Source: VAZQ01 sp035293945 (GTDB taxonomy: Bacteria; Pseudomonadota; Alphaproteobacteria; Rhizobiales; Xanthobacteraceae). Taken from it: 64,000 bases of DNA. Under the pieces are notes generated by a model. It searched no databases and was not told the origin of the DNA. It worked only from the letters and a program-made list of their open reading frames with translations. The stretch covers positions 1-64,000 of the forward strand of contig DATGLV010000015.1 of the NCBI GenBank assembly GCA_035293945.1, given 5' to 3'. Positions 25,046-33,887 of this stretch are shown here, in pieces; the first letter of the stretch is position 1, and each line of letters opens with the position of its first letter. The translations under genes were made by a program, and so were the position numbers.

Positions 25046-25090
25046 CCCCCGCATCGGGGCGCTCGCGCACCATGCGGGGGATTATTTTTT
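25046..25090 (+). terminator. Intrinsic terminator
   Basis: CCCCCGCAT (25046-25054) pairs with ATGCGGGGG (25072-25080) to give a 9-bp stem, followed by ATTATTTTTT. It ends the transcript of the small Trp/Arg-rich protein and lies just before the convergent glycosyltransferase stop. Confidence 0.85.
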
Positions 25091-25093
25091 ATC

Positions 25094-26614
25094 CTAGTGA
25101 TAGCGAGAGGGAAGTGGTCGCTGGAGAAGTTTTGCCTGCAAAACCCGCAACCTGATCTCGTTCATTCCGGAGCGCCCGAATTCGACCGGAGCAGCCTCCG
25201 TGACGGCGTCGAAGTATGAACGTGCAAGTGTCAGCTGATCATCGCTGATGTCTTGGCCGATGATGAGCGCGTCGTGGCCGACGAAAGCCTTTGGATCATA
25301 CAGAAACCCGAAGTTCTTCGGGTCGTTTCCAATGATGACGACGGGAAGGAGCCCCTTCAAGGCTTGATCGATCCTGCCGGCGTCGATCCAGTTCGGCGCT
25401 ATGACGAACAAGCCTTTGTCCTCGAGCAATCCGCGCGCCTGCAGATCGGTGCGCAGAGGCGTCCATTCAAATGCCTCCAGTGTCGGGTCGCGGGCGCCGA
25501 GTAGGGACGGGAGGAGAACGCGCCCAATACCGGTCGCCGTGTGCCCGACGATCATGATTGACAGACCGATCAACAGTGCCGTCGAGGCGATCGCCCAGCG
25601 CCGTACGTGAGGGTTGCGCGCGCGCTGGGCGAGAAAGTCGCCGAGAACCGGATAAAGCATCAGCCAGCCCGGCATCGGCCAGTGCGGAAGGCCGCGGTCA
25701 CCCCACAATGGCTCAGCGCTGAAGATCGCGATCGTCGGCAGAGCCAGGCACAGGCAGTACCAGGCCTGCTCTCGCTTGCGCCCCGCTCGCAGCGCGTACC
25801 ATGCGGAGACAACCAAGGGCGCGAAGATCCAGGGGAAAATCCACACAGCCTGGCCGGCAAGGTTCAAGATGAAATTGCTGAGATGCAGACTCGCGCGCGG
25901 CAACGAGTTGACGCCCTGGTAGGCGAAGGAGGCCCAGTTGTGCTCTGTGTTCCATATGAGCACGGGAGACAGAATGGCGAGCGCGAGCAGCGCACCTGCG
26001 TACGGCGCCGGGTGAAGAAAAACAGCCCGGCGCGCCGGGATGCTGGCAAAGAAGCAGAGAACACCGAGCGCGAATAGAATTGCGTGGTACTTGGACAAGC
26101 CCGCGAGTCCAATCCAAAGACCTGCGAGAAGCCATGTCCTCCAGGGCGATGGGGGATGGACGGCGGGAAACAGGCCGCGTGCGATGACAAGCGCAGCGGC
26201 GAGCAGGCAGAATAGGAGCGGCCCGTCGGGAACAACCAATGTTCCGGCCGATGCGGTGAAGAACACCGAGAGGTTCAGCGTCAACACTGACCATACGCCG
26301 GCCTCGCCGCTGAAGAGTTGACGCGTCAGGTCGAACAGAAGCCACGACGAGCCGGCAAACAGCAGGATGAAAGGCAATCGGATGGCATGACCTTCGCCGA
26401 GCAGCGGCATGAACGCGTGCACGATCCAGGACTGCGCCGGCGGGTGGTCAAAATAGGAAAGGGCCAGGTGGCGAGCGTTGGCGATCGTGTAGCTTTCGTC
26501 GACGGTAAAATCGAGCGTCGCAGCAAGAACGAGCCGGCCAAGCAGAAATAAAGCGATCAGCGATAGCGCAGCGCGATCGGGCCGCAGCCGGCTACTTGGA
26601 AGTCCCAGCCCCAA
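25094..26614 (-). CDS. ArnT/PMT-like membrane glycosyltransferase (GT39/GT83 type), first copy
   Basis: About 506 residues. GGAGGA lies six bases before an in-frame TTG at 26614; the open frame extends to a GTG at 26716 without a ribosome site. Hence I call TTG as start. Catalytic loop: LDFTVDESYTIANARHLALS, with the acidic DE pair of lipid-phosphate-sugar transferases, and YFDHPPAQSWIVHAFMPLLG. About ten membrane helices follow, then a soluble C-terminal domain. Such enzymes move a sugar from polyprenyl phosphate to lipid or protein in the periplasm. A paralogue-like gene follows on the same strand at 26740-28269. Confidence 0.85.
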   Translation of the reverse strand: MGLGLPSSRLRPDRAALSLIALFLLGRLVLAATLDFTVDESYTIANARHLALSYFDHPPAQSWIVHAFMPLLGEGHAIRLPFILLFAGSSWLLFDLTRQLFSGEAGVWSVLTLNLSVFFTASAGTLVVPDGPLLFCLLAAALVIARGLFPAVHPPSPWRTWLLAGLWIGLAGLSKYHAILFALGVLCFFASIPARRAVFLHPAPYAGALLALAILSPVLIWNTEHNWASFAYQGVNSLPRASLHLSNFILNLAGQAVWIFPWIFAPLVVSAWYALRAGRKREQAWYCLCLALPTIAIFSAEPLWGDRGLPHWPMPGWLMLYPVLGDFLAQRARNPHVRRWAIASTALLIGLSIMIVGHTATGIGRVLLPSLLGARDPTLEAFEWTPLRTDLQARGLLEDKGLFVIAPNWIDAGRIDQALKGLLPVVIIGNDPKNFGFLYDPKAFVGHDALIIGQDISDDQLTLARSYFDAVTEAAPVEFGRSGMNEIRLRVLQAKLLQRPLPSRYH

Positions 26615-26739
26615 GCTCCATCCTCCGATGATTTGAGCCGCCAATTTGAGCCGCCAACTCGCTCGTGCCGGAAGCGATCTTCCGGCTTGGATTTTCTGAT
26701 CTGACGACCTGACCACCGGTCACGCAGGCCTTCATAAGG

Positions 26740-28269
26740 TCAAGGAGCATTTCCCGAATAGGAAACTCCTCGATACATCTTATAGGTGGTCAGAACCTTC
26801 CCCAAGCGGACGATTGGAATCGTATCGATCAGCTCGAGTTCATTGAAGTGCTGGCGAATGACATGATCCACCGTCCGCAGTTGCGGCTCATCCACCAGGA
26901 TAATGGCATCCTCTCCCTTCCATTGCTCAGGGACGGGCCAAAATGTGAACTGGCTCGTTTTGTCATCGAAACACTTGACATCAGGGTCGTGCAAAGCAAA
27001 CGCCAGCTGTGATGAGGTCTGCCAGTCGGAAGAGGCGACGAATTTTGCGCCATGGGCCTGCTTCGCCGCAGCAATCCGGGTTCCGATCTCGGTCCAGCCA
27101 AATGCCCGGCTCGACTCGAAATCGACCTGGCCCACAAGCGCAGCAAGCGGGAGCACGGTGTAATTGAAGGTGAACAGCGCGGAGCAAACCATCCCGTAGA
27201 TAAGATGGGCCCGCAGTATCCGCGGCGAATGCAAATAGCCCAAGGCCAACGGCAGGAAGGGCAGATAGGCGACGACATTCCAGTAGAAATGCACGTAGAC
27301 AAGAAGGCAAAGACCAAGAAAAGTCAGGGTCGACAGAAGGAACGTCCACCGGCCCAGCAAATGCCAGACTGCGACGCATGTTTCTGCCGGCTTTGACCGC
27401 AGGAGAAATGCACTCAAAGCTGGCAGCAGAAAGGGGGACAGGGTAGCCGCCGAAGCAGCGAGGAAAGCAACGATTGTCGAGAGCTCGATGAGGGGGCCAT
27501 CGACATGAAGGCGCTCCCAAAGGTGGTAACGAAAGGAGGAAAGGCCGTTCGTTGCATTCCAGTAGAGCACGGGCACCTGAATCAGTGCTGCAATACCGGC
27601 AGCCGCATAGAGATGTGGGCTTCGCAGGAGCGGGCGCAGGACAGGCACGGCCAAGATGGCGGCGGCCACGCCCAGTCCAAGAAAGATCGCATTGTATTTG
27701 GTCAGCGCCGCTAGTCCGAGCGCTAGGGCAGCGCCGTAGAGCTGCCAAGCTGCCAGACGCCTTTTCGCGGCAAATTCATTGAAGAAAACAACAAAGAAGC
27801 TGGCTGAAAGATAAATCAGGAAAATCAGGAGATGGTCCGGATAGACAATCGTCGTATAAATGAAGATCAAGGGTGACGCGAAATAAAGTCCGGCGGTGGC
27901 GAGGCCATGCGCGCCATGGATCGAGCCCGCCATTCGGCGTCCCCACCAGATGCCGAGCGCAATGGTGCCGAGCGTCGTCGGCCAGGTCAGGAAGCGCAGA
28001 CCAAACACGGTCCAGCCGAAGATGTGCGCGTCGAGCCCTTGCAGCCAGGCATGAAGCGGCGGATGGTCGTAATATGAAAGACTGGGATGCAGGCCCCAAA
28101 GCCAATAATAGGCCTCATCCGGAAGCGGCGCAGCGCCGAGCTGAAAGCACAGGCGGCTGACCAGGAGAGCGATGAGCGCGATATAGAGAAGCGTTTTATC
28201 GCCGGTGGACTGAATGTCCCAGGCCAGATGTGGTTTGCCCCCGTCCAGATGCTCGCTCCATTTCTGCAT
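26740..28269 (-). CDS. ArnT/PMT-like membrane glycosyltransferase, second copy
   Basis: About 509 residues. I place the start at ATG 28269 (MQKWSEHLDGG), which has a G-rich site upstream. The periplasmic catalytic loop is APLPDEAYYWLWGLHPSLSY and then YDHPPLHAWLQGLDAH. The same DE and DHPP pattern is in the neighbouring enzyme, so both share a fold. Helices and a C-terminal soluble part (VDEPQLRTVDHVIRQHFNEL) follow. The gap to the first copy is about 125 bp, and the two are probably co-transcribed. Which acceptor each modifies is not visible. Confidence 0.85.
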   Translation of the reverse strand: MQKWSEHLDGGKPHLAWDIQSTGDKTLLYIALIALLVSRLCFQLGAAPLPDEAYYWLWGLHPSLSYYDHPPLHAWLQGLDAHIFGWTVFGLRFLTWPTTLGTIALGIWWGRRMAGSIHGAHGLATAGLYFASPLIFIYTTIVYPDHLLIFLIYLSASFFVVFFNEFAAKRRLAAWQLYGAALALGLAALTKYNAIFLGLGVAAAILAVPVLRPLLRSPHLYAAAGIAALIQVPVLYWNATNGLSSFRYHLWERLHVDGPLIELSTIVAFLAASAATLSPFLLPALSAFLLRSKPAETCVAVWHLLGRWTFLLSTLTFLGLCLLVYVHFYWNVVAYLPFLPLALGYLHSPRILRAHLIYGMVCSALFTFNYTVLPLAALVGQVDFESSRAFGWTEIGTRIAAAKQAHGAKFVASSDWQTSSQLAFALHDPDVKCFDDKTSQFTFWPVPEQWKGEDAIILVDEPQLRTVDHVIRQHFNELELIDTIPIVRLGKVLTTYKMYRGVSYSGNAP

Positions 28270-28799
28270 TCCGATTCCGCCCCCGCGCGATTTAGCGCCA
28301 CGCCTCTGCCGGCGTTCGCGGTTACATCGGACACTGCATGGGCTTTGTCCAGTGGCCGAGATGGTGCTCCCTTGGCCCGCGTTTAATCGGGCGGGCACAG
28401 GGCGCGATTTCCGTTTCGGCGCTTTGAATTTGCAGTTGGGTTTCGTCCTTTGCGGCCAACTCGCCGCAAGAACTCATTGGGGCGTGGTCAGAAAGTCAGC
28501 GCAGACAAACCTCTACCGGTTTGATATCCTTTCCCGCGCAAAGGCTCCTCGGCTTGGGCAGTCCAAGCCGAGGAGAGAATTAGCACTGCTCATTGATAGA
28601 ACTGCATATTGGTAGCACTGCGGCGTGCGGCTGCGTGCTGACGTGCGCGCGACAGGCAGCCGACCGACAGCCCGGCCGATAGCCGGCTAAGCGTCCGCAT
28701 CCTCTGTTCGAAACTTGCTCCGAGCGCCAACGCGCTCGGGCGCTGTGCGCCGTCAACGTCTTGAGCTTGGTCAACATCTTAAGCCTAATGGGTGCCATC
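28270..28799. other. Gene-free region with one strong palindrome
   Basis: 530 bp between the divergent glycosyltransferase and aquaporin starts. Apart from the 13-bp inverted repeat at 28545-28575, I see no conserved gene, RNA or clear promoter consensus. Short open frames here have no family features. Confidence 0.5.
28545..28575. repeat. 13-bp perfect inverted repeat
   Basis: CTCCTCGGCTTGG (28545-28557) and CCAAGCCGAGGAG (28563-28575) surround a 5-nt loop. No T run follows on the plus strand, and only a short one on the minus strand. It may be an operator-like dyad or a terminator without a tail. It lies about 225 bp upstream of the aquaporin start. Confidence 0.75.
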
Positions 28800-29501
28800 A
28801 TGGATCTACCTCGACGGCTGGGAGCGGAATTCTTCGGGACTTTCTGGCTGACATTCGCCGGCTGCGGGAGTGCGGTGCTTGCCGCCGGCTTCCCGGAATT
28901 GGGTATCGGATTTCTGGGCGTCGCCTTCGCGTTCGGGCTGACCGTGCTGACGATGGCCTATGCGGTCGGCCACCTATCGGGCGGCCATTTCAACTGCGCA
29001 GTGACGGTTGGGCTATGGGCCGGCGGCCGTTTCAGGTCAGGCGACGTCATTCCTTACATTCTCGCCCAGGTGGTCGGCGCGATCGCGGCGGCGGCCATCC
29101 TCTATGCGATCGCTTCGGGCAAGCCCGACTGGATGCCCGATGGGTTCGCTGCCAACGGGTACGGCGAGCTCAGCCCGGGCAAGTACAGCCTGTCGTCCTG
29201 CTTCATCGCCGAAGTCCTCGGCACCTTTTTCTTCCTCTATGTCATCATCGGCAGCACCTCGAAGGGCGCGGCCGTGGGCTTTGCAGGGATTCCCATCGGG
29301 CTTTGCCTCACATTGATTCACCTCTTCCTCATCCCGATCACGAACGCCTCGGTTAATCCGGCGCGAAGCACCGGCCCGGCGCTCTTTGCCGGCGGGCCCT
29401 ATATCGGGCAGTTGTGGCTGTTCTGGCTCGCACCTCTCTTGGGAGCGGCCATCGCCGGCGCGGTGACCCGCTGGCAGCACGAGCAACTCGCCCCAACGTG
29501 A
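28800..29501 (+). CDS. aqpZ: Aquaporin (AqpZ-like) with an altered first NPA motif
   Basis: 233 residues with six helices of the MIP family. The selectivity filter appears intact for water: Phe in helix 2 (FAFGLTVLTMAYAVGHLSG), His in GLCLTLIHLFLIPITNASVN, then the Thr, and the Arg of NPARS. The second half has the normal NPA, but the first half reads GGHFNCAVTVGLW, so the proline of the first NPA is cysteine (codon TGC). The start at ATG 28800 is the one used by AqpZ proteins; ATG 28788 is possible. It stands between the palindrome and a Tat-exported protein on the same strand, 89 bp downstream. Confidence 0.9.
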   Translation: MDLPRRLGAEFFGTFWLTFAGCGSAVLAAGFPELGIGFLGVAFAFGLTVLTMAYAVGHLSGGHFNCAVTVGLWAGGRFRSGDVIPYILAQVVGAIAAAAILYAIASGKPDWMPDGFAANGYGELSPGKYSLSSCFIAEVLGTFFFLYVIIGSTSKGAAVGFAGIPIGLCLTLIHLFLIPITNASVNPARSTGPALFAGGPYIGQLWLFWLAPLLGAAIAGAVTRWQHEQLAPT

Positions 29502-29590
29502 TCCTGGAGCTGAACACAGGTGGCGCTGAGCGAGATCCAATCGAAGCGCTCGGGCGTCCCAAGAACTCATATGAAGCCACGGAGGAACAG

Positions 29591-30241
29591 ATGAGTGAGG
29601 TCATTCGAGACAGTGTGACGCCGCGTCGGAGCTTCCTCGGCCGAATGGGAGGAGCCGCTGCGCTCGCGGTTGCGGCGCTGGCGCCGAGGCAGGCACCAGC
29701 ACAAGCTCCGAGTGCAAGATCCGATGGTCCGGATTGGCCCGGAACGCTCAGTGGGCGTCATCGCCAGGTGGTCGATGCCTACGAGGCCAATTCCGGCTTT
29801 CCGCTGGCGTTCGCCCTCACGATTCTTATGCCGAACGATTCCGCGAGCGCGGTCGTTGTGCTGCGGCACGGCGCCTTTCCGATCGCGCTGGGCGACGCCA
29901 TGTGGGAGAAATACAAGATCGGCGAAGCGTTCAAGATCGTCGACCCGGAGACCAAGGCGCCGGCGCGGAAGAATCCGTTCTTGCGGCCCAAGGCCGGTGT
30001 GCTTGTGGTCGACGACATGGCGCTCGATCGCCTGCTTGCACGCGGCGTCATCTTCGGTGCCTGCAACGTGGCGCTGACCTTGCAGAGCAAGATGCTCGCC
30101 CCCAATGCCGGCGTCGGCGCCGACGAAGCGGCAAAGGAATGGGCCGCCAACATCGTCCCCGGCATCACCGTCATCCCTTCGGGAACCTGGGGTGTCAACC
30201 GTGCGCAGGAGGCGGGCTGCACCTACTGCGCCGGCGGATGA
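29591..30241 (+). CDS. Tat-exported DsrE-like protein
   Basis: 216 residues. ATG 29591 has GGAGGAA upstream. The N terminus has a twin-arginine signal (TPRRSFLGRMGGAAALAVAA then LAPRQAPAQ). The mature domain has VVVLRHGAFPIALGDAMWEK, VIFGACNVALTLQSKMLAPN and the C-terminal TWGVNRAQEAGCTYCAGG. These resemble uncharacterised Tat-exported members of the DsrE/DsrF-like fold. Two C-terminal cysteines (CTYC) and one in FGACN could handle sulfur or redox partners; that is inference. It may share a transcript with the aquaporin. Confidence 0.62.
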   Translation: MSEVIRDSVTPRRSFLGRMGGAAALAVAALAPRQAPAQAPSARSDGPDWPGTLSGRHRQVVDAYEANSGFPLAFALTILMPNDSASAVVVLRHGAFPIALGDAMWEKYKIGEAFKIVDPETKAPARKNPFLRPKAGVLVVDDMALDRLLARGVIFGACNVALTLQSKMLAPNAGVGADEAAKEWAANIVPGITVIPSGTWGVNRAQEAGCTYCAGG

Positions 30242-30557
30242 TCTGCGCCGTCACGCTGAATGAATGACCGATGGGACGCTCGGCCCTGGTCGGGCCATGA
30301 TGGCGGCCGATCTCGAACGGCCCCTGTCCGATCGGGGGCGAGGGGCGGCGCACGCACAATTTTCCGCCTCATGCGTGCCGCAAAATTGGCGACCTGACGG
30401 TGGAAATCGCTATGATCCGCTGACGACGCCCCGAACTGGCCCCACCGGGCCGGCTGGGCAATAAGCCGCGCGGACCGAGCTCAACCGCCGCACCGTCCTC
30501 CCCTCACCTCGTCCCCGGCGCCGGCGAACGGCCGCCGGCAAGACTGGAGCCTTATAG
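30242..30557. other. Gene-free gap
   Basis: 316 bp with only short GC-rich hairpins; no gene, RNA or promoter pattern I can support. It must contain the promoter of the ABC transporter gene that begins at 30558. Confidence 0.5.
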
Positions 30558-32264
30558 ATGCAACGTTCCAAGTTCGGCATCCTCGCAGATGCCTGGCGCA
30601 TCGCCCGCCCCTATTGGTTCTCCGAGGAGCGGGGGGTCGCGTGGGGTCTGCTCGCAGCCGTGGTGGTCGCAAATTTGATCCAGGTCGGGATCAACGTGCG
30701 GCTCAATTCGTGGCGCAACGACTTCTACAATGCGTTGCAGAATTACGACCAGACGGCGTTCTTCTATCAGCTCGGCTTGTTTGCGGTGCTCGCCGGCGCT
30801 TTCATCGCCATCGCGGTCTACGGCATCTATTTGCAATCGATGCTGCAGATCCGCTGGCGGCGCTGGATGACCGAGGTTTATCTGCGCGAATGGCTCGGCG
30901 ACAAAACCTACTATCGGCTCCAGCTCACCGGCGATGCCACCGACAATCCCGACCAGCGGATATCCGAGGACTTGCGGGACTTTCCGGCGCAGACCCTCAA
31001 CCTGTCGATCGGCCTGGTGACAAACGCGGTACAAGCCGTCTCGTTTGCATTCATCCTGTGGGATCTGTCCGGACCGCTCGCGATTCCGTTAGGCAGCTTG
31101 GGGGAGATCAGCGTTCCCGGCTACATGTTGTGGGCTGCGCTGATCTACACCGCGTTCTTCACCTGGATTACGATGCGCCTCGGGCGGCGGCTGATCAGCC
31201 TCAACTTCCAACAGCAGCGCCTCGAAGCCGATTTCCGATTCAGTTTGGTGCGCTTGCGCGAATACAGTGAGAGCATAGCCTTCTATGGCGGAGAGGCCCG
31301 CGAACTCGACATCTTCTCCGAGCGGTTCGGCAAGGTGTTCGGCAATTTCCTGGCCATCATGATGCGGACCATGATCCTCGGTTTCCCGCAGAATGGCTCG
31401 AGCCAGGCCGCAGTGGTGTTCCCTTATCTGGTCGCAGCGCCGCGCTTTTTCGCCGAGCGGATGCCACTTGGGGCGATCCAGCAGGTCGCGGATGCCTTCA
31501 TTCAGTTCCAGGGCTCGATCGCCTACATCATCACCGCGTATAACGACATCGCCAACTGGGCATCCATCCTGCAGCGGCTGGAGACGTTCCGCGATCGGGT
31601 CGAGGAAATTCATGCCGAGCAGGAGCGCCCGCAGCCGATTGCCATCGAGCGGTCGGGCGAAGGCATTGGGGTTTCTTCCCTCGAGCTCGATCTCCCGGAC
31701 GGTAGACTGCTGCGCAAAGACTTGAGCTTCGATGTACGCCCGGGCGAAGCGCTGCTCATCCGCGGTCCGACCGGAAGCGGCAAGAGCACGCTTCTGCGCG
31801 CGTTGGCCGGACTATGGCCGTTCGGCCGAGGCAGCGTACGCCTTGATCCCAAGCGCGCCTTCTTCATCCCGCAGAAGTCCTATGTGCCGCTCGGCACCTT
31901 GCGCCACGCGCTGGTCTATCCTGATCCGGAGGCGAGCTTCCCGACCGAGCGGCTCGTCGAAGTGCTCAAGGAGGTCGGTCTCGAACGCTTTGCCTCCGAG
32001 CTCGACACGGCCGACATGTGGTCGCAGCGCCTGTCGGGCGGCGAGCAGCAGCGCTTGGCCTTGGCGCGTGTGCTTCTGGCAAAGCCCGCCACCATCTTCC
32101 TTGACGAGGCGACCGCTTCGCTCGATGAGGCGGGCCAGGAAATGCTCTACAAAATCCTGCGCAGCCTGCCCTGGAAGCCGACCATCATCAGCGTCGGCCA
32201 TCGCGCAACGCTGCCGAAGTTCCATGACCGCGTGTACGAGCTCAAGCCTTTGGTTCCCGCGTGA
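30558..32264 (+). CDS. ABC transporter, fused membrane and ATPase domains (SbmA/ABCD-like)
   Basis: 568 residues. The membrane half (about residues 20-330) carries LNSWRNDFYNALQNYDQTAF, WRRWMTEVYLREWLGDKTYY and the EEA-like loop IAFYGGEARELDIF, all of the ABC_membrane_2 family (SbmA/BacA and peroxisomal ABCD types). The ATPase half has Walker A GPTGSGKST (403-411), signature LSGGEQQRLALARV (492-505) and Walker B ATIFLDEATASLDE (511-524). GGAG lies upstream of ATG 30558. As a half-transporter it should work as a homodimer. The substrate is not predictable; relatives move peptides or acyl compounds. Confidence 0.92.
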   Translation: MQRSKFGILADAWRIARPYWFSEERGVAWGLLAAVVVANLIQVGINVRLNSWRNDFYNALQNYDQTAFFYQLGLFAVLAGAFIAIAVYGIYLQSMLQIRWRRWMTEVYLREWLGDKTYYRLQLTGDATDNPDQRISEDLRDFPAQTLNLSIGLVTNAVQAVSFAFILWDLSGPLAIPLGSLGEISVPGYMLWAALIYTAFFTWITMRLGRRLISLNFQQQRLEADFRFSLVRLREYSESIAFYGGEARELDIFSERFGKVFGNFLAIMMRTMILGFPQNGSSQAAVVFPYLVAAPRFFAERMPLGAIQQVADAFIQFQGSIAYIITAYNDIANWASILQRLETFRDRVEEIHAEQERPQPIAIERSGEGIGVSSLELDLPDGRLLRKDLSFDVRPGEALLIRGPTGSGKSTLLRALAGLWPFGRGSVRLDPKRAFFIPQKSYVPLGTLRHALVYPDPEASFPTERLVEVLKEVGLERFASELDTADMWSQRLSGGEQQRLALARVLLAKPATIFLDEATASLDEAGQEMLYKILRSLPWKPTIISVGHRATLPKFHDRVYELKPLVPA

Positions 32265-32287
32265 AGGCGCATTGAAGACCCGCGGTC

Positions 32288-32377
32288 GCTCCTGCGAAAG
32301 CAGGAGCCCGTACCGCAGCGCGCTCTCATGTTCGCCGAGGGTTCTGGGTCCCGGCTCTCGCTGCGCTCGGCCGGGAC
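32288..32377. repeat. Repeat unit with two perfect 8-bp hairpins
   Basis: GCTCCTGC-GAAA-GCAGGAGC (32288-32307) is a GNRA-type hairpin. GTCCCGGC (32348-32355) pairs with GCCGGGAC (32370-32377). The segment is followed by GACATCCCTCGGGTGACGCG. Such units with TCCCGGCTCTCGCTGCGCTC occur repeatedly between genes in Bradyrhizobium-like genomes. It could end the ABC transporter transcript. Confidence 0.6.
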
Positions 32378-32508
32378 GACATCCCTCGGGTGACGCGACC
32401 GTTAACAAGGATTAATGTCGGCGACAGGAAGCGGAAAGGAAGATTTCCCGATAGTTGCACAGCCTTGTGCGGGATTTAAGTCCCGCTCGACTTTGGGGAG
32501 TTCAACAA

Positions 32509-32880
32509 ATGAAACGCTATCTGGCTTCTCTGAGTATTGGTGCAGCGCTGGCGGTTTCGACCGGCGCGGCTTACGCGCATCATTCGTTTGCGATGTTTGA
32601 TGCCGATCAGAAGACGACTCTCGCCGGCACCGTCAAAGAGTTTCAATGGACCAATCCGCACGCCTGGATTTTCGTGATGGTCCCCAACCAAGACGGCCAG
32701 CTCGAGCAATGGGCGGTCGAGATGGGCGGCCCGGGCCAGATCGCGCGCCAGGGCTGGACGGCAAAGACGCTGACGCCTGGAATGGACGTCAAGCTCACGA
32801 TCCATCCGCTGCGTGATGGCAGCAATGGCGGGCAGTTTGTGTCAGCAACCTTGCCGGATGGTACCGAGCTCGGCCGCTAA
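32509..32880 (+). CDS. Exported DUF6152-family protein
   Basis: 123 residues from ATG 32509 (GGGGAG upstream). Signal peptide LASLSIGAALAVSTGAAYA is followed by HHSFAMFDADQKTTLAGTVK and EFQWTNPHAWIFV, the recognised start of DUF6152. The rest is a single small beta domain (VEMGGPGQIARQGWTAKTLT then PGMDVKL). Function unknown; conserved His residues after the cleavage site might bind metal. The next gene is 72 bp downstream on the same strand. Confidence 0.82.
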   Translation: MKRYLASLSIGAALAVSTGAAYAHHSFAMFDADQKTTLAGTVKEFQWTNPHAWIFVMVPNQDGQLEQWAVEMGGPGQIARQGWTAKTLTPGMDVKLTIHPLRDGSNGGQFVSATLPDGTELGR

Positions 32881-32952
32881 CGCCGGCAATACCGCCTGCT
32901 TCAACAATTGGTCTGCAGCCATTGCGGCGCGACGAGCGCCTGTGGAGGATTC

Positions 32953-33585
32953 ATGCGCCTTGTAGCCTTGGTTTTTACCTTGTCGGCCTTATCGAGCTCC
33001 GCCTCCGCTCAGAGCTGGAAGGAATACAGCTATCCGGATTATGCCTTTACGGTCGCATTTCCGGCCGAGCCCAAGACGGAGACGACGACCTACGCGATCG
33101 GCGACGGGCCGGCAGCGCCTGCGCAGGTCTATTCGGTTTCTCTGCCGGGCAGCACCTTTAAGATGACGGTCGTAGACTTGAGCAAAGCCGGCCTCGATGA
33201 GGCGGCCGTGATCGACCACGCGATCAAGGCGCTGTCCGAGGGCGGCGAGATCAAGATCAATATCCCGGCGCGCGTCGGTCGCGTGTTCGGGCGTCAGCTC
33301 AGCATTTTGGGTGCGGATGGCAGCCGCTCCTCGGATGCTCTGTTCTACTACGAAGGGCGCCTCTACCAGATCGAAGGCACCTCGCTGCCGCCCGGCAATG
33401 CCACCTCCGATGCCATCCGCTTCCAGCAGTCGCTGATCTTCACCGACCACGGAACAAATGCCGGTCCGGGCGAGCGTGGTCCGGGTGATGGCCGCCGGCG
33501 CGGAGAGCGGCGCACCGGCGGACCGCGCGACCGGGCCGGTGGGGGAGTGCCGCCTGCCGTCGCCGGCGAGCCACAGAAGCTTTAA
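32953..33585 (+). CDS. Exported protein of unknown function
   Basis: 210 residues from ATG 32953, with GGAGGA upstream. Signal peptide RLVALVFTLSALSSSASAQS. The mature domain begins WKEYSYPDYAFTVAFPAEPK, a pattern seen in uncharacterised periplasmic proteins, with a repeated beta pattern to about residue 165. The tail from GPGERGPGDGRRRGERRTGG on is low-complexity and basic. A terminator follows at 33697. Confidence 0.68.
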   Translation: MRLVALVFTLSALSSSASAQSWKEYSYPDYAFTVAFPAEPKTETTTYAIGDGPAAPAQVYSVSLPGSTFKMTVVDLSKAGLDEAAVIDHAIKALSEGGEIKINIPARVGRVFGRQLSILGADGSRSSDALFYYEGRLYQIEGTSLPPGNATSDAIRFQQSLIFTDHGTNAGPGERGPGDGRRRGERRTGGPRDRAGGGVPPAVAGEPQKL

Positions 33586-33696
33586 CCAAAGCTTGAATGC
33601 GCCCCTTGAATTAACGCAGTGCAACACTAAGTAGTCACCAAGCTCGCGACTGACCTGCTTGCCACGGATGTACTGGAAGCGGCGATGGCGCGAAGG

Positions 33697-33731
33697 ACCC
33701 GCCTGAGAGAGATCTCCGGCGGGTTTTCTTT
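33697..33731 (+). terminator. Intrinsic terminator
   Basis: ACCCGCC (33697-33703) pairs with GGCGGGT (33718-33724), followed by TTTCTTTT. It terminates transcripts from the small exported genes upstream. The gap 33586-33887 holds this and nothing else I recognise. Confidence 0.85.
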
Positions 33732-33887
33732 TCTCGCGAGTAGGGGCTGGGGAGTGGGCCTGCTCCCACTTTCGCTGATGACACCCCAAGGCCCCGTTTG
33801 GTAACCTCGACGCTGGTTGCGCTGGAACCCGCGCGGCCGGCGGCGCGAGCTGTTTGCGCCGAGACCCCTCCCCTTCAAGGTGATGGC

